Assembly (NCBI GenBank): GCA_037446075.1
Contig: JBBIJH010000168.1
Location: 1-6,038, forward strand
Direction: 5' to 3'
DNA: 6,038 bases
Origin: JBBIJH01 sp037446075
Lineage (GTDB): Bacteria; Bacteroidota; Ignavibacteria; UBA10030; JAHEZR01
Shown one piece after another: positions 1-5,152 of the stretch. The position numbers were made by a program, and so were the translations under genes. Below the pieces are notes generated by a model. The model did no database searches, was not told the origin of the DNA, and worked only from the letters and a program-made list of their open reading frames with translations. Each line of letters starts with the position of its first letter. The stretch's first letter is position 1.

Positions 1-800
1 AGACAGGGCAATTCGAGCGGACACTGATCATTGCGGATGAAGGCGCGTACGTGAGTTACCTCGAGGGCTGCACTGCTCCCATGCGCGATGAAAACCAGCT
101 CCACGCAGCTGTCGTTGAGCTCATCGCGCTCGATAACGCCACTATCAAGTACTCCACAATCCAGAACTGGTACCCGGGGGACAAGCAAGGAAAGGGCGGA
201 ATCTATAATTTCGTCACGAAGCGTGGCAAGTGTCTCGGTCGAAATTCAAAGATTACTTGGACGCAGGTGGAAACTGGTGCCGCGATCACATGGAAATATC
301 CCGGTTGTATTCTTCAAGGCGATAACTCTGTCGGGGAGTTCTACTCCGTTGCCGTCACAAACAACTACCAACAGGCCGATACGGGCACCAAGATGATTCA
401 CATAGGGAAAAACACGCGAAGCACTATTGTATCAAAAGGAATTTCCGCCGGCCATGGCCAAAACTCTTACCGCGGTTTGGTCAGGATACTGAAGAATGCA
501 ACGGGGGCAAGAAACTTCTCGCAGTGTGATTCTCTTCTCATCGGAGATCAATGCGGTGCTCACACCTTCCCCTACATGGAAGTGAAGAATACCTCCTCAA
601 AGATCGAGCACGAAGCGTCCACCTCAAAGATCGGAGAGGATCAGATTTTCTACTGTAAGCAGCGGGGCCTCTCGACCGAAGATGCTGTGAACATGATCGT
701 TAATGGATTTTGTAAAGAAGTGTTTCGGGAATTGCCGATGGAGTTTGCCGTCGAGGCGCAAAAGCTCCTCGGAGTGAGTCTGGAGGGAAGCGTTGGATAA
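1..800 (+). CDS. sufB: SufB, Fe-S cluster scaffold subunit (5' truncated by window edge)
   Basis: SufB is the core scaffold of the cytosolic SufBC2D complex, on which Fe-S clusters are assembled. The reading frame is open from base 3, so the gene enters from the left. About 265 C-terminal codons are present; a full SufB is usually about 470-495 residues. The GTG at 51 lies inside the conserved stretch ADEGAYVSYLEGCTAP and is not the true start. Family motifs seen in order are YLEGCTAPMRDENQLHAA, the NWYPG segment, KGISAGHGQNSYRGLV, QCDSLLIG, GAHTFPY, IEHEAS, IGEDQIFYC and the ending SLEGSVG. By spacing, Cys at 525-527 matches E. coli Cys405 and Glu at 612-614 matches Glu434, exactly 29 residues apart as in E. 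coli; both are important for cluster assembly. The stop is TAA 798-800. No intein interrupts the visible part. sufC follows 48 bases later. The identification is very secure. Confidence 0.97.
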   Translation, partial: TGQFERTLIIADEGAYVSYLEGCTAPMRDENQLHAAVVELIALDNATIKYSTIQNWYPGDKQGKGGIYNFVTKRGKCLGRNSKITWTQVETGAAITWKYPGCILQGDNSVGEFYSVAVTNNYQQADTGTKMIHIGKNTRSTIVSKGISAGHGQNSYRGLVRILKNATGARNFSQCDSLLIGDQCGAHTFPYMEVKNTSSKIEHEASTSKIGEDQIFYCKQRGLSTEDAVNMIVNGFCKEVFRELPMEFAVEAQKLLGVSLEGSVG

Positions 801-833
801 AATGAAGGCAAAATGTAAAATGAAATCCGGATC

Positions 834-839
834 AGGAGA
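834..839 (+). promoter_or_regulatory. Ribosome binding site of sufC
   Basis: AGGAGA ends 9 bases before the ATG at 849. This is a well-placed Shine-Dalgarno sequence and supports that start. The start also agrees with the usual SufC beginning (M-L-E-I). Confidence 0.8.
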
Positions 840-848
840 TAACCAGTC

Positions 849-1607
849 ATGCTTGAAATCATCGATCTAAACGCCGGTGTTGACGGAAATGAAATCATCA
901 AAGGCTTTGACCTCAAGGTGAACGTTGGCGAAGTCCACGCAATTATGGGCCCGAATGGGTCAGGGAAAAGTACTTTAGCCCAGGTGCTTGCAGGCCGAGA
1001 AACCTACACGGTGACCCAAGGCAGGGTATTGTATCAGGGCAAGGACTTGCTGAGCATGTCTCCGGAAGATCGAGCGCGTGAGGGAATCTTCCTGGCGTTC
1101 CAGTACCCCGTGGAAATCCCGGGAGTTACGAATACCTACTTCCTGAAAGCTGGTCTGAACGCGATTCGGAAACACAAAGGACTCGATGAACTTGACGCAG
1201 TGGACTTTCTCGCTTTGGTCAAGGAGAAAGCGAAAGCCCTCGACATTGACGAAACCCTCCTGAATCGACCTGTGAATCACGGCTTTTCCGGCGGGGAGAA
1301 GAAGCGGAATGAAATCTTCCAGATGGCGATCCTCGAACCAAAGCTCGCGATACTCGATGAGACGGATTCCGGGCTTGATATCGACGCACTCAGGATTGTC
1401 GCTGACGGAATCAATAAACTGAGGAGCAGGGAGAATGCCATCATCCTCATCACTCACTACCAGAGAATCTTGAACTACGTCATCCCGGATTTTGTCCATG
1501 TCCTTCTCGATGGCCGCATTGTCCGATCAGGCGGGAAGGACTTAGCCCTCGAACTCGAGGAGAAGGGATACGACTGGTTGAAAGAAGAGATGGAGGTATC
1601 GGCATAG
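849..1607 (+). CDS. sufC: SufC, ABC-type ATPase of the SufBCD complex
   Basis: SufC is a cytosolic ABC ATPase that binds SufB and SufD and drives the conformational change needed for Fe-S cluster assembly; it is not a transporter. The 252-residue length is normal for the family. Visible motifs are Walker A GPNGSGKST at residues 34-42 (Lys40), the Q-loop with Gln85 in FQYPVEIPGV, the ABC signature FSGGEKKRNE at 145-154, Walker B LAILDE at 165-170 with catalytic Glu170, the SufC-typical TDSGLDIDALR after it, and the switch histidine His202 in ITHYQR. All key residues are intact. The start is ATG 849 behind a good ribosome binding site, and the stop is TAG 1605-1607. sufD starts 3 bases later, so the two are almost certainly co-transcribed. 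The identification is very secure. Confidence 0.98.
   Translation: MLEIIDLNAGVDGNEIIKGFDLKVNVGEVHAIMGPNGSGKSTLAQVLAGRETYTVTQGRVLYQGKDLLSMSPEDRAREGIFLAFQYPVEIPGVTNTYFLKAGLNAIRKHKGLDELDAVDFLALVKEKAKALDIDETLLNRPVNHGFSGGEKKRNEIFQMAILEPKLAILDETDSGLDIDALRIVADGINKLRSRENAIILITHYQRILNYVIPDFVHVLLDGRIVRSGGKDLALELEEKGYDWLKEEMEVSA
1592..1596 (+). promoter_or_regulatory. Probable ribosome binding site of sufD, inside sufC
   Basis: GGAGG lies within the last codons of sufC. It ends 14 bases before the ATG at 1611, longer than the usual spacing. The in-frame ATG at 1623 would be 26 bases away, so 1611 is preferred. The weak spacing may mean that sufD relies partly on ribosomes finishing sufC. Confidence 0.5.
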
Positions 1608-1610
1608 AAC

Positions 1611-3044
1611 ATGGGGATAGGGATGATAGAAGGACAACGGCATATCTTGAAGTCACCCAGCGAAGAAATCTCGACCATTCAGGAACTTGAAGGGCCGCTG
1701 GGGGCGGTTCCCACCTCGACCAGAGACTGGTACCTGTCGGAGTTTGACCTCTTCGAGAAGAATCTGGACGGGCACCAGACCGCCAGAATGCAATCGATTC
1801 GAAGAGAGGCTATAGGGCGGTTTGCGGAGATGGGTTTTCCAACGACGCGTGACGAGGAGTGGAAGTATACAGATGTTTCCCCGCTCACTCATGTTCATTT
1901 TAAACCGGTGGCATCTTACAACTGTGATGCGCGGACACGAAGAGATCTTGACCGGCTGCCTTTTGCAGACCAAAAGGTTGGCAAGCTTCTCTGCGTGAAC
2001 GGACGTTTTGCCAGGGAGCTCTCTTCGTTTCATCGGCTCCCCGCCAAACTGTATGCTGGTAGCCTGATGAAGGCCATGGGGGAAGGCCCCTCCTTTGTCG
2101 AGGACCATCTGACCCGTTACGCTCGATTGGACAGGAATGCCTTTACGGCTCTGAACACTGCGTTCTTCCGCGACGGGTTCTTCGTTCACATCCCTGACGG
2201 GGTGATACTCGAGGCGCCGCTTCAATTATTCTTCGTCTCTTCGTTCGATGAGCAGCACTATATCACAAACCCGCGCACGCTTATCATCGTCGGGAAAAAT
2301 GCCCATGCATCGATCGTAGAAGTGTATGTGAGCCTGAGAGAAAAAGTCAGCTTCACTAATGCGGTTACAGAAGTAGTACTCGGCGAGAACTCTACACTCG
2401 AGCATACGAAATTCGTCAACGAGGCAGAAAGAACATTTCACATTGGCACGACACACTTCTCCCAGGGAAGGAACAGCAACTTAACTTCGCATGTGATCAC
2501 GTTGGGAGGAGCGATTGCCCGAAATGAAGTCGTTGCGGTTCTTGATGGGGAAGGGGGGGAAGCCACTCTAAACGGGCTGTACCTCGGGATGAATCGACAG
2601 TTGATAGACAATCACACAACGATTGACCATGCCAAGCCACATTGTTCCAGCCACGAGGTGTACAAAGGGATTCTCGGTGGGGAATCCCGCGGGGTATTTA
2701 ACGGTAAGATTATCGTTCGGCCAGACGCACAGAAGACGGATGCAAAGCAAACGAACAAGAACCTCCTGCTATCGGATAGTGCGGCCATCGATACGAAGCC
2801 ACAACTGGAAATCTTTGCTAACGACGTGAAGTGTACGCACGGAGCAACGATTGGTCAGCTTGAGGAAGAAGCCGTTTTCTATCTGAGGTCACGCGGAGTT
2901 GGACTGTCAGAAGCGCGGAAGATGTTGATTTATGCCTTCGCCAGCGATATCATCGAACGGATCGCGTTCAAATACCTGAGGAAAGAACTTGAACGGCTGT
3001 TACACGCGAAGCTCGATGAAGGCTGGCAGAAAAAGGAAGCCTAA
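1611..3044 (+). CDS. sufD: SufD, Fe-S cluster assembly scaffold subunit
   Basis: SufD is the SufB paralogue that pairs with SufB in the SufBC2D scaffold and is tied to iron entry and cluster formation. The protein is 477 residues, longer than the 423 of E. coli SufD, with much of the excess at the N-terminus. Seen in order are GFPTTRDEEWKYTDVSPL at 75-92, which is typical of the SufD N-terminal helical region; FTALNTAFFRDGFFVHIP near 178-195, at the entry to the beta-helix core; GKIIVRPDAQKTDAKQTN at 365-382; and DVKCTHGATIGQLEEE. In that last motif Cys408 and His410 (codons 2832-2840) match E. coli Cys358 and His360, the latter implicated in cluster assembly. The start is ATG 1611, 3 bases after sufC; ATG 1623 (residue 5) is a less likely alternative. 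The TAA stop overlaps the sufU ATG by one base. The identification is secure. Confidence 0.97.
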   Translation: MGIGMIEGQRHILKSPSEEISTIQELEGPLGAVPTSTRDWYLSEFDLFEKNLDGHQTARMQSIRREAIGRFAEMGFPTTRDEEWKYTDVSPLTHVHFKPVASYNCDARTRRDLDRLPFADQKVGKLLCVNGRFARELSSFHRLPAKLYAGSLMKAMGEGPSFVEDHLTRYARLDRNAFTALNTAFFRDGFFVHIPDGVILEAPLQLFFVSSFDEQHYITNPRTLIIVGKNAHASIVEVYVSLREKVSFTNAVTEVVLGENSTLEHTKFVNEAERTFHIGTTHFSQGRNSNLTSHVITLGGAIARNEVVAVLDGEGGEATLNGLYLGMNRQLIDNHTTIDHAKPHCSSHEVYKGILGGESRGVFNGKIIVRPDAQKTDAKQTNKNLLLSDSAAIDTKPQLEIFANDVKCTHGATIGQLEEEAVFYLRSRGVGLSEARKMLIYAFASDIIERIAFKYLRKELERLLHAKLDEGWQKKEA

Positions 3045-3496
3045 TGTCCCCGATACGAGAGCTTTATCAGGAAGTAATCCTGGATCATAACCGAAACCCG
3101 CGGAACTTCCGCAAGATCGAGAATCCGGATCGCAGAGTGGAAGGGAACAACCCGCTCTGTGGCGACCAATATATTATCTACGTGAAGCTTGAGGACGACG
3201 TTATTCAAGACATCAGCTTCGAGGGGAAAGGCTGTGCGATTTCTAAAGCCTCCGCATCTGTGATGACCTCGGTCGTGAAGGGAAAAACTGTGCAAGAGGC
3301 TGAGCATTTGTTTGAGAAATTTCATAAATTAGTCACCGGCGAATCGGGGTCTGCCAACGATGCTGAGAGCTTGGGAAAACTTGAAGCGTTTGCAGGCGTC
3401 TCAGAATTCCCAGCTCGTGTCAAGTGCGCCATCCTTGCCTGGCACACACTTCACGCGGCCCTCAAAGCGAAAGAAGAAGTGGTTACAACGGAGTGA
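3044..3496 (+). CDS. sufU: SufU, zinc-dependent sulfurtransferase partner of SufS
   Basis: SufU accepts persulfide sulfur from the cysteine desulfurase SufS through a zinc-ligand swap and passes it to the SufBCD scaffold, filling the role SufE has in proteobacteria. The 150-residue length is normal. The N-terminus RELYQEVILDHNRNPRNF is typical. The zinc and catalytic set is complete: Cys39 and Asp41 in NPLCGD, Cys64 in GKGCAISKASASVM, and Cys128 in RVKCAILAWHTL, with Arg125 just before it. About 20 extra residues between the second and third cysteines (around 99-119) and the lack of the IscU histidine-cysteine pair distinguish it from IscU. The start overlaps the sufD stop (TAATG), with AAGGAAG at 3033-3039 as a close ribosome binding site, so translation is probably coupled. 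The partner sufS lies 1.7 kb downstream in the same cluster rather than next to it, as is more usual. Confidence 0.96.
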   Translation: MSPIRELYQEVILDHNRNPRNFRKIENPDRRVEGNNPLCGDQYIIYVKLEDDVIQDISFEGKGCAISKASASVMTSVVKGKTVQEAEHLFEKFHKLVTGESGSANDAESLGKLEAFAGVSEFPARVKCAILAWHTLHAALKAKEEVVTTE

Positions 3497-3859
3497 ATGG
3501 ACTTTTTCCCCGAGTATAAGGACGCTATGGAAGGTCAGCAGATCACAGCCATCGAGAAGAATCTCATCGAGGCACAGGTGATCGAAGCATTGAAAAGCTG
3601 CTTTGATCCCGAGATCCCCGTCAACATCTATGAGCTTGGCTTGATCTACGAGGTAAAAGTGGATGACTCTGGAGGTGTCGCGATCAAGATGACGTTAACG
3701 ACGCCGCACTGTCCGGCAGCGCAGTCCCTACCGCCGGAGGTACATGATAAAGTGAGGAGTGTTCCAGGGGTTACGAGCGTGGATGTCGACGTCGTCTGGG
3801 ACCCGCCATGGAATCCAAGTATGATGTCGGAAGCTGCAAGACTACAACTGGGGTTTTGA
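3497..3859 (+). CDS. sufT: SufT-like protein (DUF59/MIP18 family)
   Basis: This is a small cytosolic protein of the DUF59/MIP18 family, in the SufT group that accompanies suf operons and helps mature Fe-S proteins; its exact chemistry is not settled. The 120 residues contain the hallmark DPEIPVNIYELGLIYEV at 37-53, the conserved cysteine Cys72 in TTPHCPAAQSLPPEV, and the C-terminal VVWDPPWNPSMMSEAARLQLG typical of this group (quoted here in part only as a motif). The ATG at 3497 directly follows the sufU TGA, which suggests coupled translation, but its nearest purine-rich stretch (GGAG 3490-3493) is only 3 bases away. An in-frame ATG at 3527, preceded by AAGGA at 3518-3522 with a 4-base spacer, would give 110 residues and lose nothing conserved. 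The start is therefore open; the family assignment is secure. It sits between sufU and the A-type carrier. Confidence 0.92.
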   Translation: MDFFPEYKDAMEGQQITAIEKNLIEAQVIEALKSCFDPEIPVNIYELGLIYEVKVDDSGGVAIKMTLTTPHCPAAQSLPPEVHDKVRSVPGVTSVDVDVVWDPPWNPSMMSEAARLQLGF

Positions 3860-3874
3860 CCATTCGTCAAAATC

Positions 3875-3881
3875 GAGGAGG
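3875..3881 (+). promoter_or_regulatory. Strong ribosome binding site of the A-type carrier gene
   Basis: GAGGAGG ends 8 bases before the ATG at 3890. It is the best Shine-Dalgarno match in the window and fixes the start of the sufA-like gene. It suggests this carrier is translated well on its own. Confidence 0.85.
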
Positions 3882-3889
3882 CAAAAGTT

Positions 3890-4258
3890 ATGGCAGAGAC
3901 TCCTGCAACAGAGCACACGCAGGTACAGGATATAATCAACATCACGGCAAAAGCAGCAGATGAAATTCGGAATATCAAGACACAGAACAACATTCCGGAT
4001 TCCTATGGGCTGCGAGTTGGCGTGAAGGGAGGAGGATGCTCTGGATTTTCCTACGTCTTAGCGTTTGACTCCGAGCCACGAGAAGACGATAAGATTCTGA
4101 TGCTTGGTGGTGTCAAGGTCTTTATTGACCCAAAGAGTCTAATGTATTTAGCGGGGACGGAGCTGGACTTCCAGGACGGTCTGATGGGAAGGGGCTTTGT
4201 TTTCAATAACCCCAATGCCACGCGAACCTGCGGCTGCGGCAATTCCTTCGCAGTCTGA
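3890..4258 (+). CDS. sufA: A-type Fe-S carrier protein (SufA/IscA/ErpA family)
   Basis: A-type carriers take clusters from the scaffold and deliver them to target enzymes, often converting [2Fe-2S] to [4Fe-4S] for delivery. The 122 residues carry the full HesB/IscA signature: Cys50 in GVKGGGCSGFSY, then Cys114 and Cys116 in TRTCGCGNSF, giving the C-x63-C-G-C ligand pattern. IDPKSLMYLAGTELDF at 79-94 and FNNPNA are also typical. An N-terminal tail of about 16 residues precedes the domain, slightly longer than in IscA. The ATG at 3890 is fixed by a strong ribosome binding site, 30 bases after sufT; the stop is TGA 4256-4258. The name sufA is given from context; sequence alone does not separate SufA from ErpA or IscA. 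A 182-base gap follows, so it may close the first translational block of the operon. Confidence 0.94.
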   Translation: MAETPATEHTQVQDIINITAKAADEIRNIKTQNNIPDSYGLRVGVKGGGCSGFSYVLAFDSEPREDDKILMLGGVKVFIDPKSLMYLAGTELDFQDGLMGRGFVFNNPNATRTCGCGNSFAV

Positions 4259-4332
4259 GGTGCTTCCACTCGACGAAGATTGGTTGACCCTCCAGAAATT
4301 GGGAGAAGGCATTGAGAGTTTGTTGTAATCGA

Positions 4333-4352
4333 TTCGGCCTTCGCCGGCCTGA
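4333..4352 (+). repeat. GC-rich hairpin in the gap before nfu
   Basis: TTCGGCC and GGCCTGA flank a 6-base loop (TTCGCC). GGCC pairs perfectly with GGCC, then one mismatch, one G-U pair and one U-A pair follow. No run of T follows, so it does not look like a simple Rho-independent terminator. Confidence 0.4.
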
Positions 4353-4370
4353 AGCGCATCAAGGTGGGAA

Positions 4371-4399
4371 AAATCAGGTGCGAGCCGCTCTTCTGATTT
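4371..4399 (+). repeat. Perfect 7-base inverted repeat before nfu, possible weak terminator
   Basis: AAATCAG at 4371-4377 is the exact reverse complement of CTGATTT at 4393-4399, with 15 bases between them. The left arm is preceded by further A and the right arm is followed by a pyrimidine-rich stretch, as in a weak or bidirectional terminator. The stem is AT-rich and the loop is long, so stability would be low. It could equally be an operator for a dimeric regulator. Confidence 0.35.
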
Positions 4400-4440
4400 G
4401 TCCCTTCTTGTTCCAACACTCAAACAGTGAACGATAAAGG

Positions 4441-5037
4441 ATGGAAAACGAAATTAGGATCCGAGCGGAGGTCATCAGCCCTGAAACCTGCCAATTTACG
4501 GTCAGCCAACCTGTGTATCCCGGGGGGTCATTCTACTTTCGGAGTAGGGAGGAAGCAAAGGGATCGCCGCTTCCAGAAGCGCTTTTTGAAATACCCGGAG
4601 TTTTCTCCGTCCTAGTGCATGAGAATATCGTGAAGGTCACAAAGTCTGGATATGATGACTGGCTCCCTGTGGCAAAGCAGATTGGTGCAACGATTAGAAC
4701 CCAGCTTCAATCCGGTGTTCCTGCTGTCTCGGAATCAGTGAAGCTAGGCCTGCCGTCAGAAGAGGCGATCAGGAAAAAAGTCCAGGAACTTTTCGATACG
4801 GAGATCAATCCAGCAATCGGGACACATGGTGGGTGGGTGAATCTCATCGATGTTCGCGGGAATGTTGTCTATCTTCAGATGGGAGGGGGGTGTCAGGGTT
4901 GTGGGATGGCCGATGTCACGCTGAGGCAGGGAATTGAGCACGCGATCCGTGAGGTCGTCCCCGGGGTCGGCGAGATTCTTGATGTGACGGATCACGCCGC
5001 AGGGACGAATCCCTACTACAGTCCCCAGAAAAAGTAG
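4441..5037 (+). CDS. nfu: Nfu-type Fe-S cluster carrier with N-terminal Nfu domain
   Basis: Nfu proteins bind a [4Fe-4S] cluster, bridged between two subunits through a CxxC motif, and hand it to client enzymes. The 198 residues have two parts. Residues about 6-88 resemble the Nfu N-terminal domain (PVYPGGSFYFRSREEA, SPLPEALFEIPGVFSV, VTKS). Residues about 108-175 are the NifU C-terminal domain, with INPAIGTHGG and GGGCQGCGMADVTLRQGIE, in which Cys151 and Cys154 are the cluster ligands. The tail HAAGTNPYY is common in bacterial Nfu. This two-domain plan is like mitochondrial NFU1, not E. coli NfuA, whose N-terminal domain is a degenerate A-type fold. The ATG at 4441 is the first possible start, because an in-frame TAA lies at 4435-4437. 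The only purine stretch (AAAGG 4436-4440) touches the ATG, so no normally spaced ribosome binding site is visible. It lies between the A-type carrier and sufS. Confidence 0.93.
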   Translation: MENEIRIRAEVISPETCQFTVSQPVYPGGSFYFRSREEAKGSPLPEALFEIPGVFSVLVHENIVKVTKSGYDDWLPVAKQIGATIRTQLQSGVPAVSESVKLGLPSEEAIRKKVQELFDTEINPAIGTHGGWVNLIDVRGNVVYLQMGGGCQGCGMADVTLRQGIEHAIREVVPGVGEILDVTDHAAGTNPYYSPQKK

Positions 5038-5038
5038 T

Positions 5039-5059
5039 GTGTTCTCCACCATGGAACAC
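5039..5059 (+). repeat. Dyad just after nfu: GTGTTC-N9-GAACAC
   Basis: GTGTTC at 5039-5044 is the exact reverse complement of GAACAC at 5054-5059, with a 9-base spacer. It begins 2 bases after the nfu stop codon, in the 115-base gap before sufS. As RNA it would form a six-pair hairpin. No T-run follows, so termination is unlikely. An mRNA stability element or a protein operator are both possible; neither is shown. The rest of the gap (to 5152) has three AGTCG pentamers (5068, 5095, 5106) and no recognisable promoter. Confidence 0.35.
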
Positions 5060-5139
5060 TATCGAACAGTCGGGAAATCCAGGACACCCCCACGAGTCGT
5101 TAGCTAGTCGGTGGCCGTTTTCACAGAAAGCTATCAACT

Positions 5140-5145
5140 GAAAGG
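5140..5145 (+). promoter_or_regulatory. Ribosome binding site of sufS
   Basis: GAAAGG ends 7 bases before the ATG at 5153. The spacing is normal and it supports that ATG as the sufS start. Confidence 0.65.
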
Positions 5146-5152
5146 TCCCACC

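Larger units (their letters stand above)
4259..4440 (+). other. Non-coding gap between the A-type carrier gene and nfu
   Basis: This 182-base stretch is the longest gap in the window. No conserved protein is readable in any frame. It holds a 22-codon GTG-started reading frame at 4260-4328 without a ribosome binding site, a GC-rich hairpin at 4333-4352 and a perfect 7-base inverted repeat at 4371-4399 followed by a pyrimidine-rich run (TTTGTCCCTTCTTGTT). TTGACC at 4284-4289 resembles a -35 box, but no -10 box stands at the right distance. It could be an attenuation or RNA processing region, or contain an internal promoter not recognised here. Confidence 0.5.

Noticed and set aside
1..800. Intein in SufB, since suf genes are frequent intein hosts
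   Set aside because: The visible C-terminal part reads without interruption through the conserved segments, and no splicing-domain motifs are present. The missing 5' part cannot be judged.
975..1499. Open minus-strand frame of 174 codons inside sufC
   Set aside because: It lies wholly opposite the well-supported sufC and its translation shows no family motif; it is a shadow of the coding strand.
1653..2225. Open minus-strand frame of 190 codons inside sufD
   Set aside because: It is antisense to a clear sufD with intact motifs, and its composition reads as out-of-frame sequence.
2553..2559. Run of seven G in sufD as a possible frameshift or phase-variation site
   Set aside because: The frame on both sides gives normal SufD sequence (DGEGGEATLNGLYL), so no break exists. 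A similar G6 run in nfu (4885-4890) encodes the conserved glycines before the CxxC motif.
3044..3496. IscU rather than SufU
   Set aside because: The extra segment before the last cysteine, the RVKC motif and the suf context fit SufU; no IscS, HscA or ferredoxin genes are nearby.
4284..4312. TTGACC as a -35 promoter box in the gap before nfu
   Set aside because: No acceptable -10 hexamer lies 16-18 bases downstream, so a promoter cannot be supported.
4148..4423. Minus-strand frames reaching into the gap before nfu
   Set aside because: They overlap the end of the A-type carrier gene, show no recognisable motif and would only partly fill the gap.
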